Below, piece by piece: positions 51,133-59,216 of a stretch of 64,000 bases of DNA. The notes beneath the pieces were generated by a model, which was not told where the DNA came from, made no database searches, and worked only from the letters and a program-made list of their open reading frames with translations. A program made the translations under genes and the position numbers. Origin of the DNA: Planctomycetales bacterium (GTDB lineage Bacteria; Planctomycetota; Planctomycetia; Isosphaerales; Isosphaeraceae). Position 1 is the first letter of the stretch. Every line of letters starts with the position of its first letter. The stretch covers positions 1 through 64,000 of the forward strand of contig DAIDHE010000065.1 in the NCBI GenBank assembly GCA_027459775.1. Direction: 5' to 3'.

Positions 51133-51470
51133 CACGGCCAGACTCGACTCTCGGACCCTCAAGCCACGGCGGATAGCGTGTGGAGCAGCTTCGTGATGTA
51201 TTCTGGCGAAGGCTGTTCCTCGCCAGGCGCTGAGAAACAGTGTCAGGCATCGTTTTCTGGGCAAATCAATCAATGAAGGCTCATGACGGCCTCCAGGGTG
51301 GTGGAAAGCGCAAGTCGGACGGGCCAATGACGACGACCTTCGGCGCGTGTGTCGGCCTCTTTCCCCAGGAACACGGCTGGCGGACTTTTTCTCCGGGCGG
51401 GACAATCCATCAGGTCTGACGCCGCCATACAATCCCGGCGGCCGGCCATTCGGGAGAAGAAGTCACCAGT
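51133..51470. other. Intergenic region upstream of asnB
   Basis: About 340 bases have no credible gene. A palindrome-like element with GTCAGGCAT sits at 51231-51258. A GGGAGAAGAAG stretch shortly before 51471 is the ribosome site of asnB. No clear promoter was found. Confidence 0.4.
51231..51258. repeat. Imperfect REP-like palindrome containing GTCAGGCAT
   Basis: The element has GAAAC on the left and GTTTTC on the right of a core GTGTCAGGCATCG. It resembles the scattered GGTGTCAGGCACC-type palindromes I know from several bacterial genomes. The nonamer GTCAGGCAT also occurs at 37571-37579. Confidence 0.35.
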
Positions 51471-53453
51471 ATGTGCGGCATTTGTGGAGCGGTCTGGACC
51501 GACCATGGCGAGTCGCTCGCGCCCGAAGCGCTCGAGGCCATGATGAGCCGGCTCGTCCATCGCGGGCCCGATGACGGCGCGGTCCATCACGACCCTCACG
51601 CCGCGCTTGGTTTTCGCCGCTTGTCGATCATCGACCTCGCCGGCGGACGCCAACCTCTCTCCAACGAAGACGGAACCATCTGGACCGTCTTCAACGGCGA
51701 AATCTATAACTTCCCCGCGCTCAGGCGCAGGCTTGAGGCCAGGGGGCACACCCTGCGCTCGAGCGGCGACTCCGAGGTGCTCGTCCATCTCTACGAGGAC
51801 GAGGGGACCGCGATGTTCCCCTTGCTCCGCGGCATGTTCGCACTCGCAATCTGGGATTCGCGACGTCGGTCGCTCGTCCTGGCGCGCGATCGCATGGGCC
51901 AAAAGCCACTCGTCTATCGCCAGACCGAGGGGCGTTTGGTCTTCGCCAGCGAGCTCAAGGCCCTGCTCGCCCTCCCGGACGACCAGATCCCCCGCCAGGT
52001 CGATCCCATCGCACTCGACCACTATCTGACGCTCGGCTACATCCCCCACCCACTCACGATCCTGAAGGGCGTCCATAAGCTACCGCCAGCTCATTACGCC
52101 CTATGGCGCGACGGGTCGCTCAGCCTCGAGCGTTACTGGCGGCCCGATTGGAATTTCGAGCGATCCCGCGGCTTGGCCGAGGATCTCGAGGAGCTGCGAT
52201 CAACGCTTGACGACGCAGTCCGGGAACAGATGGTTTCCGATGTGCCGCTGGGCGCATTCCTGTCGGGCGGAATCGATTCGACGATCATCGCTGGGCTCAT
52301 GCAGCGCTCCTCGAACCGGCCGGTGAAAACTTTTGCCATCGGCTTCCCCGACCCGAAATACGATGAGACTCGGTACGCATCAATGGCGGCCCGCCATCTC
52401 GGGACCGAGCACGAGACGTTCATCGTCGAGCCCCGCGCCTGGGAAACGCTGCCGGAGCTAGCCTGGCATTTCGACGAGCCTTTCGCCGACAGCTCGGCGC
52501 TACCAACCTGGCACGTCGCGCGCGAGACCCGACGGGCCGTCACGGTAGCGCTTACGGGCGACGCGGGCGACGAGCTTTTTGGCGGCTACGAGCGCTATCG
52601 CGCGCTCGGGCTTACCGAGATGTTCGCGAGGATTCCCGCGACCCCGCGACGAATCGCGGCCAAGATGTTGCGCATGCTCGCCGGCGATTCCGCGCCCTCG
52701 AAATCGCTCCGCCGCCGGCTCGAGCGGCTGGTCGAAAACATCGAGCGGCCGTTCCAGGCCCGATATCTGGGCTGGATGACCACGTTCGACGAGACCTCCC
52801 GCCTGTCGCTTTATTCCCAAGAGCAGCTCGCGTTTCTGGCGGCCGCGACCGCGGATGAGTCGGACGGGGAGATCGTCGACCCCGCGCGATTCCTGGCCGC
52901 CGCGTTCGCCGCCGCGCACCGCCGCGAGCCGCTTACCCAGGCGATGGTCGCCGATATGCTCACCTATCTACCGGGTGACCTTCTGGTCAAGGTCGATCTG
53001 GCCAGCATGGCGCACAGTCTCGAGTGCCGGGGTCCGTTCCTCGATCACCGGGTGGTCGAGCTGGCCGCCGCGATGCCGCTTTGGCGCAAGCTCGACGTCC
53101 TGACGGGACGCTCGAAGAAGATTCTCAAACAAGCCTTCGCCGATTTGCTCCCCGCCGCGATCAAGTCGCGGTCGAAGATGGGCTTTGGCGTGCCGATTTC
53201 CCGGTGGTTTCGCGGCGAGCTTAGGCACGAGCTGGAAGCGGTCTTGCTCGACCCAGTCGCCCTGGGCCGCGGTCTTTTCCGTCCCGCCGAGATCGAGCGT
53301 CTGGTTCAAGAACACGTCCAGGGCCGCCGCGAACATTCGCACCGCCTCTGGGCGCTCCTGATGCTCGAGCTCTGGTTCCGAAAGCACCTGGACGAGCCGA
53401 GCGCAGCGCCCAAGCAAGCTCCGCTCCTGTCCAGGACCGCGGAATCGAGTTGA
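51471..53453 (+). CDS. asnB: Asparagine synthase (glutamine-hydrolysing)
   Basis: This enzyme makes asparagine from aspartate, ATP and glutamine nitrogen. The mature chain starts MCGICGAVWT with the catalytic Cys at position 2. The glutaminase half has LVHRGPDDGA, LGFRRLSIIDLAGGRQPL and VFNGEIYNFPALR. The synthetase half has the pyrophosphate loop SGGIDS at about residues 265-270, then LTGDAGDELFGGYERY and the late CRGPFLDHRVVELAA. The 660 residues match the bacterial AsnB type linked to exopolysaccharide loci, and the two preceding glycosyltransferases support a role in amidating a sugar acid or peptide, besides plain asparagine synthesis. Confidence 0.94.
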   Translation: MCGICGAVWTDHGESLAPEALEAMMSRLVHRGPDDGAVHHDPHAALGFRRLSIIDLAGGRQPLSNEDGTIWTVFNGEIYNFPALRRRLEARGHTLRSSGDSEVLVHLYEDEGTAMFPLLRGMFALAIWDSRRRSLVLARDRMGQKPLVYRQTEGRLVFASELKALLALPDDQIPRQVDPIALDHYLTLGYIPHPLTILKGVHKLPPAHYALWRDGSLSLERYWRPDWNFERSRGLAEDLEELRSTLDDAVREQMVSDVPLGAFLSGGIDSTIIAGLMQRSSNRPVKTFAIGFPDPKYDETRYASMAARHLGTEHETFIVEPRAWETLPELAWHFDEPFADSSALPTWHVARETRRAVTVALTGDAGDELFGGYERYRALGLTEMFARIPATPRRIAAKMLRMLAGDSAPSKSLRRRLERLVENIERPFQARYLGWMTTFDETSRLSLYSQEQLAFLAAATADESDGEIVDPARFLAAAFAAAHRREPLTQAMVADMLTYLPGDLLVKVDLASMAHSLECRGPFLDHRVVELAAAMPLWRKLDVLTGRSKKILKQAFADLLPAAIKSRSKMGFGVPISRWFRGELRHELEAVLLDPVALGRGLFRPAEIERLVQEHVQGRREHSHRLWALLMLELWFRKHLDEPSAAPKQAPLLSRTAESS

Positions 53454-53603
53454 GCAACGCATCAAGATCCAGCCCGGCCCCAGCCATCGGAACGAGCCGT
53501 TCCCGGTCCGCCAAGGGCTCAGGCGACTGCGATCATTATGCGATGACATCGATTCTCAAGAGATGTTTCCGCCTGTCGCGACGCTTGGGGCAAATCTTCA
53601 CGA

Positions 53604-54614
53604 TCAGCGCCAATCGATTCCTCCCATCAGCTTGATTCGATCGAACTGGATTTCTCGCTTCTGGGCGCCGTCGGCGGTGATCATCTCGATGGTTCGCAGC
53701 TCGGGCGCGTCGGTTGCCGCATCGATCTGCGCGAGACTACGAAAGGCGCCTCGGGTAAAGGCGATCCACTTGCTGTCGGGCGACCAGCTGAATCCCTGAA
53801 CGGGCATCTTGGCTTCCTCGGCGACCAGCAGCCGTCTCTCGCCCTTTCCGTCGGCGGCCGAGATCCAAATGCCTGTTTCTTCCCCGGATTGCCCCCGGTA
53901 GGCAATCGAACGGCCGTCTGGCGAAAAACGGGCGCGGAACCGTGCGCCGGCGTCAACGATCCGACATGTCTCCCGACCGTCCAAGGTCATGACCGACAGA
54001 CGATGGTCAGGGCGGTCTTGCGGGTTTCTTGTCGCCGACTCCACCACGAGGCTCTTGCCGTCGGGAGACCAATCGAGAACCTGTCCCGCGGCCGGAATTG
54101 GGAGTCTCGTCACGGATGTCCCGTCGGCCGAAAGCTTGTAGGTTTCATAGGTCCAGCCGGCATCATCATACTGGCCCGAGCTGAAAACGAGATCCTTTCC
54201 GTCGGGCGACCACGCAACGGGGTCGCTGGTCGAGGGACGGGAAAGCGCGCACAAACGACGCTTGGATGGCGATCGATCCAACGACGCGACCCAGACCGTG
54301 CCGCCTTTGACCTCGTAGGAAACCGACTTTCCATCCGGTGAAAGTCGCGGACGGACGCTCGTGATGATCCGAAACAAGCTCGTACTTCCGTCGCTGGGAT
54401 CCACGCTCGCCAGCCAGATGCCGCGTGCGTGATCCCTTGGATCAGGGGTGACGGCGCGTGACAAGAAGATGATCCGTCCCAAGAATGCGTTGGGCTGTTG
54501 CCCAGCGCCGGCGTTCTCGGATAGCCGTGGCGTGAGAACGGCGAGAAGCGCGGCCTCGCGCAGGAACTCTCGCCTCCCCAGGGAGACTCCCTCGATCTTC
54601 ATTCCACGTGGCAT
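53604..54614 (-). CDS. Tat-exported WD40/TolB-like beta-propeller protein
   Basis: The 336-residue protein has a twin-arginine signal (LGRREFLREAALLAV) after a short leader. The rest is a six- or seven-bladed propeller of the TolB/PD40 kind with repeated blades: RPRLSPDGKSVSYEV, VAWSPDGKDLVFSSG, LDWSPDGKSLVVES, ARFSPDGRSIAYRG and FSWSPDSKWIAFTRG. The ATG at 54614 is used because AAGGA lies about nine bases upstream; an ATG at 54602 is the alternative. It follows the C39/DUF1573 gene by 56 bases on the same strand and may be the last gene of that cassette. Function unknown; such propellers often bind partner proteins in the periplasm. Confidence 0.85.
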   Translation of the reverse strand: MPRGMKIEGVSLGRREFLREAALLAVLTPRLSENAGAGQQPNAFLGRIIFLSRAVTPDPRDHARGIWLASVDPSDGSTSLFRIITSVRPRLSPDGKSVSYEVKGGTVWVASLDRSPSKRRLCALSRPSTSDPVAWSPDGKDLVFSSGQYDDAGWTYETYKLSADGTSVTRLPIPAAGQVLDWSPDGKSLVVESATRNPQDRPDHRLSVMTLDGRETCRIVDAGARFRARFSPDGRSIAYRGQSGEETGIWISAADGKGERRLLVAEEAKMPVQGFSWSPDSKWIAFTRGAFRSLAQIDAATDAPELRTIEMITADGAQKREIQFDRIKLMGGIDWR

Positions 54615-54670
54615 GTCGTCGTCCTTCTCAATGAACAGCATACGCGGGTGATCCCCGCGGCGTGCATTCG

Positions 54671-55723
54671 TCAATGGGTATCCTTGAGGATCGTCCCTCG
54701 GAATATCACCTCGTCGTCAGTCAACGTTTCAAGTCCGACCGAGATCCAGAAGCTCGAGAGGGCTGTCGTGCCCACGGCGACATCCGCCGAGACCGTGACC
54801 ACGCCTTGCGGCGGTATCGCCTTTGCGCTCAGATGAGGCACCGCACAACTGCAAGACGTTTTTATTCTCCCGACCCGGATGATCTCTGCCGTATTGTTGA
54901 CGAGCTTGTACTCAGCGTGGATCACCTGTTCTTTTCCCGAAGGCGATGCGTGAGCTTGAAACGTCTGGTGCTCTGGCGTCGCCACAACCGCGCGGACAGT
55001 TCCGCTTGTATCATCGCCAGAGCCGTGGACAAACAAAACGCAGAGAGTGGATACCAAAGCCACAGCTGCGGTAATCCCCAGGCATACAGCCAGCGAACGT
55101 GCGCGCCGATGCTTCTGAAGATCTCGAACGATCCCCACCACGAGAAACCACCCGACGAACTGACCACCGACTGAAAGGATGACACTCGCGATGCCCAGAA
55201 GCGCAATCCGTCGCTGCTCGCCGTTGTGGGGCAGGGAAGAAGCCGACGTCGAAATATGCAGGGCAACGCCATTCCACGATCGCCGTAGCTCAGACAACGG
55301 GATCCATGCCGGCGGCTTCATTGGGTCGAGAACCAAGACTTTGTCCCTTGTCACGCCCAAGAGGAGCACAAAGTGCCCAACGGCACCCCCGCCGCTTGGG
55401 GCCAGCCTGACGAGAGCAGGCGAGTTCAAGACAACCCCGGAGTCGCGCGCCCAGCGCACCGCTTTGCAATGAAGTCCCACCCGAGTCGCCGCCGTCCAGA
55501 GCTCCCGGAGGCTGCGTGGTTCGCCGCTTGGTGGAAGCTCGGCGAAGATCCGCTCGACAAGGTCGGCCCTTCCCAGGTACTCCGCTATCCCAGCCAGGGC
55601 TAAAGATCCACAGATGTTCTTATCAATGACCGGTTGCGCGGAAGCCGACTCGGCGCGGACAAGGAGCCCAAGAAAAACAACCGTCAGAGACATCCGACGG
55701 TTTCTTATCATGATCCGAGACAT
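54671..55723 (-). CDS. C39-type cysteine peptidase fused to membrane helices and DUF1573
   Basis: The 350-residue protein has three parts. First, after a signal peptide (TVVFLGLLVRAESASA), a C39-peptidase domain with a complete triad: Cys 38 (NICGSLALAGIAEYLG), His 117 (GHFVLLLGV) and Asp 133 (VLVLDP). Second, two membrane helices (about 172-200 and 212-232). Third, a DUF1573 domain with RVGRIKTSCSCAVPHLSAK and IPPQGVVTVSADV. C39 domains normally sit at the front of ABC exporters that cut leader peptides at double-Gly sites; here there is no ABC part and the domain faces outward. A periplasmic processing or binding role is inferred. It lies about 230 bases after the small Cys-rich gene. Confidence 0.85.
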   Translation of the reverse strand: MSRIMIRNRRMSLTVVFLGLLVRAESASAQPVIDKNICGSLALAGIAEYLGRADLVERIFAELPPSGEPRSLRELWTAATRVGLHCKAVRWARDSGVVLNSPALVRLAPSGGGAVGHFVLLLGVTRDKVLVLDPMKPPAWIPLSELRRSWNGVALHISTSASSLPHNGEQRRIALLGIASVILSVGGQFVGWFLVVGIVRDLQKHRRARSLAVCLGITAAVALVSTLCVLFVHGSGDDTSGTVRAVVATPEHQTFQAHASPSGKEQVIHAEYKLVNNTAEIIRVGRIKTSCSCAVPHLSAKAIPPQGVVTVSADVAVGTTALSSFWISVGLETLTDDEVIFRGTILKDTH

Positions 55724-55953
55724 CTCCTCCTCCGTTCGCGATTGCTAACACGAATCGCGCCGTTAAGCGGGGCTCGATCGATCTCGTCGTCAATCCGCAC
55801 GATCCCCGTCCCTCAACTCGCGGGCGGGGCAGTCGAGGATGCCACTCGCGTAAAAACACGTAAACAGGTCAGCTTGTGTTCGAACGCGACCAAGGGGGGG
55901 CCGCGGCCTCCGTCCCTTCCAGCCCCCGCGACCGCTCCACGACCTTAACCCGG
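55724..55953. other. Gap between the Cys-rich and C39 genes
   Basis: About 230 bases lie within the cassette without a gene. A G7 run occurs near 55894, and no terminator or promoter was recognised. Confidence 0.35.
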
Positions 55954-56372
55954 TCAAGGATCCGTGTAGGTCGACTTCACGCCGCTGCAATCTGAAACGC
56001 CGGGGTTCCCGACGCAGAAAGGCGTGTTGTAAAAGTACTGCGGCGAGCAGAGGGACTCCTGCTTCTTGTACGCTTTGGTTCCGTCGACGAGATCATAGCT
56101 CACGTCGACGCACTTGATACTCCCCTCGCCAATGTTTTCGCATTCGTTGGTCGCACAGGTGACGACATCGACTTCCAGGGAGAAACTCCCCACGTACCCG
56201 TTATCTCCACCGATGTTTTCGAGATCCGCGACGGAAGCAATCGAGTTCAACCCTTTCTGAGCGGCGTGCAAAGCCCCCCATCCCAGAACGAGCGCCATGG
56301 AACTCAAGATCAGTGAGGCCGTCGCCCCCACCAAGACAGCGCCAAGACAGCGCCAAGACAGCGGACACTCAT
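55954..56372 (-). pseudogene. Small Cys-rich secreted protein, start put out of frame by an 11-bp triplication
   Basis: The open frame from 56334 (TTG) to 55954 encodes a secreted protein: a hydrophobic signal (SLILSSMALVLGWGALHAA) and a mature part of about 100 residues with six Cys (VTCATNEC, IKC, SLC, PFC, SDC), probably three disulfides. The natural start is the ATG at 56372, which overlaps the stop of the preceding gene (ATGA) and has AAGGAG eight bases upstream. From this ATG the frame ends after 20 residues (stop at 56312-56310), because three copies of CGCTGTCTTGG lie between. With two copies the ATG reads straight into the open frame as MSVRCLGAVLVGATASL and on. The gene is thus OFF, broken or phase-variable; weak TTG, GTG or ATG (56298) starts remain. 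Confidence 0.6.
56332..56364 (-). repeat. Three tandem copies of an 11-bp unit at a gene start
   Basis: The unit CGCTGTCTTGG (minus strand) is repeated three times without interruption, directly after the first three codons of the Cys-rich gene. Eleven is not a multiple of three, so each change in copy number shifts the frame: two or five copies are in frame, three or four are not. Confidence 0.9.
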
Positions 56373-57565
56373 TTGCTCTCTCCTTGTTGACGAATGGAAA
56401 CCGAGGAAAAACGCCGTCTCAAGACCAGGGAAATGGCCAGAATGAGTCCACCCGAACCACAAACCAAGGCCCCGACGGGCAGAATCGAGGCCAGCCCCGA
56501 AGGGGGCGACATCGTTGCGGTCGTTGGGACCGTTGGCTGCGCGGCGAGCTTCTCTCTGGTCTTGTTCACCCCGCGGGTGATCATGGCCCGGACACGCGGG
56601 CTGGGGCCATTGCCGTAAACAAACGAGCCGCCTCGAGCCCTATCCACGACCGTCGTGCCATCTTCGAGTTTCGGCGCGAGGTTTGACATCGGAACAGCCT
56701 CGTTGACCTCAAGCCGGTCAACTTCGATTCGCGTGACAAAGTATGGATTGTGCTTCCTGTCAAACGTGCGAATCGTGATCTCCTTGGGATACCACAAGAG
56801 ACGGTCTTTCCCGTGTCCACCGACGCTTGACGAGCCGGCCGACTCAGTCGACCAGGTCTCGATGATCTGCCCCCGCGATTCCTCCGCGGTTAAGAGCTCC
56901 TTTGTGTATTGTTTCACGAGGACGCCTCGATCTCTGGCCACCCAGACCGTCTCGCGGAGGTTGAGGGGGCCGACGACGCGCCAGGATAGAACGCAGCAAT
57001 CGAGATCACCAACCTTCTCGTCGTCGATATGCCGACACGATGAATTGGCCACGATCGCGTCGTGAATCGTCTTCAGATCGGCACCCTGGACGGGAAGGAC
57101 CGAGAACCCCAGGCAGCGACGAAAGGGGATCTCGGCCTCATATCGTGGACGCATATCCTCCTTCATTCCCACGGTAGGAGGCGGCTCCTCGCCGTCGCTG
57201 TAGGTATAATTCAGGGACCAATGCTCAGCACCGTCAAAGATGTAGACGCGTCGCTGTTTGATTCCTTGTCCGTTCACACGCGTCAGATCAAATCGAAAGG
57301 CCCCCGATGAACGTTCCTCGAATGTCGCCTGATGGTCTCCGCGCAGCAAAGCCTCGATTTGCGCTCGGGGCCGCTTTTGCGCGCTGGCACGCAGATCCAC
57401 CAGGTATTCCGACGGAATCACGGTCTCCGAGTACGAGCACCTCAGTCTCGATGTCTCGGTCCTCAATTCCATCGCGCCCTGACGTATCGCTCCCAGGTGG
57501 TCGTCGGGCTTGGCCTGAGCAACATAGGCAATCGCGAGAAAAACCGTCCGCGCTCCATGAAGCAT
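56369..57565 (-). CDS. Exported protein with C-terminal membrane anchor, unknown function
   Basis: I do not recognise a family with certainty. The 398-residue protein starts at the ATG at 57565 with a signal peptide (ARTVFLAIAYVAQA). The main part (about 25-330) reads like a beta-rich periplasmic domain of the LolA/RseB-like kind: GAFRFDLTRVNGQ, YIFDGAEHWSLNYTY, LDCCVLSWRVV, ETVWVARDRGVLVKQY and WYPKEITIRTFDRK. It ends with a Pro/Thr-rich stretch, a membrane helix (LPVGALVCGSGGLILAISLVL) and a basic tail. Its stop overlaps the ATG of the small Cys-rich gene, so the two are translationally coupled. The DUF1559 gene ends 94 bases upstream on the same strand. Confidence 0.75.
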   Translation of the reverse strand: MLHGARTVFLAIAYVAQAKPDDHLGAIRQGAMELRTETSRLRCSYSETVIPSEYLVDLRASAQKRPRAQIEALLRGDHQATFEERSSGAFRFDLTRVNGQGIKQRRVYIFDGAEHWSLNYTYSDGEEPPPTVGMKEDMRPRYEAEIPFRRCLGFSVLPVQGADLKTIHDAIVANSSCRHIDDEKVGDLDCCVLSWRVVGPLNLRETVWVARDRGVLVKQYTKELLTAEESRGQIIETWSTESAGSSSVGGHGKDRLLWYPKEITIRTFDRKHNPYFVTRIEVDRLEVNEAVPMSNLAPKLEDGTTVVDRARGGSFVYGNGPSPRVRAMITRGVNKTREKLAAQPTVPTTATMSPPSGLASILPVGALVCGSGGLILAISLVLRRRFSSVSIRQQGESK

Positions 57566-57659
57566 GTCTTGTCCATTTATTCCAGGGGTCGCGGCGAGTA
57601 TCGGAACGCAATGATGCTGATCCCCGAGGATCGGGGGGATTGACGATACGATCGATTGA

Positions 57660-58820
57660 TCAGTACCCCCCAGCGGGTGCTTCCACCGCTTCTCCGCCGT
57701 TTCGGGTGCCCAGGGCGCGCCACACGGCGAGGACGGTCCCGTTTCCCACGAAGGACGCATGACCGTCGGCGAAGATGGCGTTCACTCCCGAAGGGTGGTA
57801 GCTTCGGGCCGTAAACAGGCCGTTGCCCATGGCGGGATCCCCGCTGTTCCAGGCGCCGATGCAGTCTGGAACCGCCATATTCGGGCTGGCAACGTGATTG
57901 TAAAATGTGAAGCGATAAAAGGGAAGCATCCATATGTTTCCCACATCATTTTGATAGAGACTTAAGGACATCGTATCATAGCATGTCGCGATGAGCTCCT
58001 CGGGAGTCGAGTAAAGCATCGATTCGTGCATCCAGAATCCGGTGAATATCGAGAATCCCTCAACATCTCTCTTTCCCCTGGGCTTCTCACTGAATGCGAC
58101 GGTCGTCGACAGACCATCGGTGAATTCGGCCAATCCCACCGATCTGCCCATGTAAAACGCACCGTTGAGCCCCTCACCCGGGGGTGAGCCCGGCTGCCTG
58201 GGGGGTTGCATGGTTCCCATGTTTGTTCGGTAGTTGGCGCCCGCGAACTCATGATGGGTCGAGCCCATGGGGTCGGATGGGCAGAGTAGGACCGAGATCA
58301 CCGTTACAGCGGCGGTTCCGTTGGCGGGATCGGGTCGGGTCGAAAACCGAGAGCGGCCCCCTATGATCTCGGCAGCCGTTGGCCTGGAGAAATTCATTGA
58401 TGAATAGACTTGCTCGCACTCGAGAAATGGCAGCATCGAGACCTGGGCTGAAAGCGTCCCCGCTTGTCCGGTAGCGGCATTGAACGACCAGTTAATCAAT
58501 GGCATGCACCCATGCGCCTGAGCGTAATTGTTGGTCGCGACGCCGAGTTGCTTGAGATTGCTCAGGCAGGCCAGCCGTCGCGAGGCCTCTCGCGCCTGTT
58601 GCACGGCGGGAAGGGCCAGGCCGACGAGGATCGCGATGATCGAGACTGCAACCAAGAGTTCGATGAGGGTAAACCCAGGGGGGCTATCGAGGATGCGAAA
58701 GACCCCACCGCACGCTGAATGCTCCGGTCTCCAACTCGCATCAATTGGCAGTCGAATTCTCTGTATTGTCCGCGAGGAGAGGGATAAAGGCCGATGCAAT
58801 CTCGCTCGACGTCTGTTCAT
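57660..58820 (-). CDS. DUF1559 protein with unusually long leader before the prepilin motif
   Basis: This is a second DUF1559 pseudopilin-like protein, 386 residues from the ATG at 58820, which follows a GGGAAAGGG element. The type IV prepilin motif GFTLIELLVAVSIIAILVG is preceded by a 49-residue basic leader, far longer than the usual leader; no in-frame start codon closer to the motif was found. Later family marks: LPAVQQAREASRRLACLSNL, a central LLCPSD, NYRTNMG, and the C-terminal SYHPSGVNAIFADGHASFVGNGT. It heads the minus-strand cassette that includes the anchored protein, the Cys-rich protein and the C39/DUF1573 protein. Confidence 0.9.
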   Translation of the reverse strand: MNRRRARLHRPLSLSSRTIQRIRLPIDASWRPEHSACGGVFRILDSPPGFTLIELLVAVSIIAILVGLALPAVQQAREASRRLACLSNLKQLGVATNNYAQAHGCMPLINWSFNAATGQAGTLSAQVSMLPFLECEQVYSSMNFSRPTAAEIIGGRSRFSTRPDPANGTAAVTVISVLLCPSDPMGSTHHEFAGANYRTNMGTMQPPRQPGSPPGEGLNGAFYMGRSVGLAEFTDGLSTTVAFSEKPRGKRDVEGFSIFTGFWMHESMLYSTPEELIATCYDTMSLSLYQNDVGNIWMLPFYRFTFYNHVASPNMAVPDCIGAWNSGDPAMGNGLFTARSYHPSGVNAIFADGHASFVGNGTVLAVWRALGTRNGGEAVEAPAGGY

Positions 58821-59216
58821 CGCCGCGCCCTTTCCCAGTTGAGTGAGGAACACACCGAGGCACCACGGCCCCTCAGCACGACCGGAGCAAGAGATGGGGC
58901 ACCTGATCGCCATTCGATACGCCAGCCTCATTCAGGCTGGGGCGCCCCAATACCAGTGGGTCGCCAACGAAAATGACCTCCGACGTAATACTAATCGCAC
59001 AAGCGCGGGGTTCAGTCCGCGGGACGTTTTGGGACGATCTTGCGGCAATACCCTATGGTCCATGTTGTTGCGCTGATTTTGCCTTCCTTTGGGAGGGCCC
59101 CGTCTCGGACCCTCCTGATCGACGCAACTCCTGATATCGAAAGAGATAAGAAAAATCGAGAAAATATTTCCAGCGACGCGAGCAAACCGTCGATCCACCC
59201 GCCGCCAGACTATTCA
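58821..59216. other. Intergenic region between sigma factor and DUF1559 genes
   Basis: About 400 bases with no credible gene. A perfect 7-bp stem CCAGCCT/AGGCTGG lies at 58922-58940 in the presumed leader of the DUF1559 gene. A hairpin-like stretch near 59089-59117 (GAGGG paired with CCCTC) and an A-rich part near 59140-59170 could end the sigma factor transcript. Confidence 0.4.
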
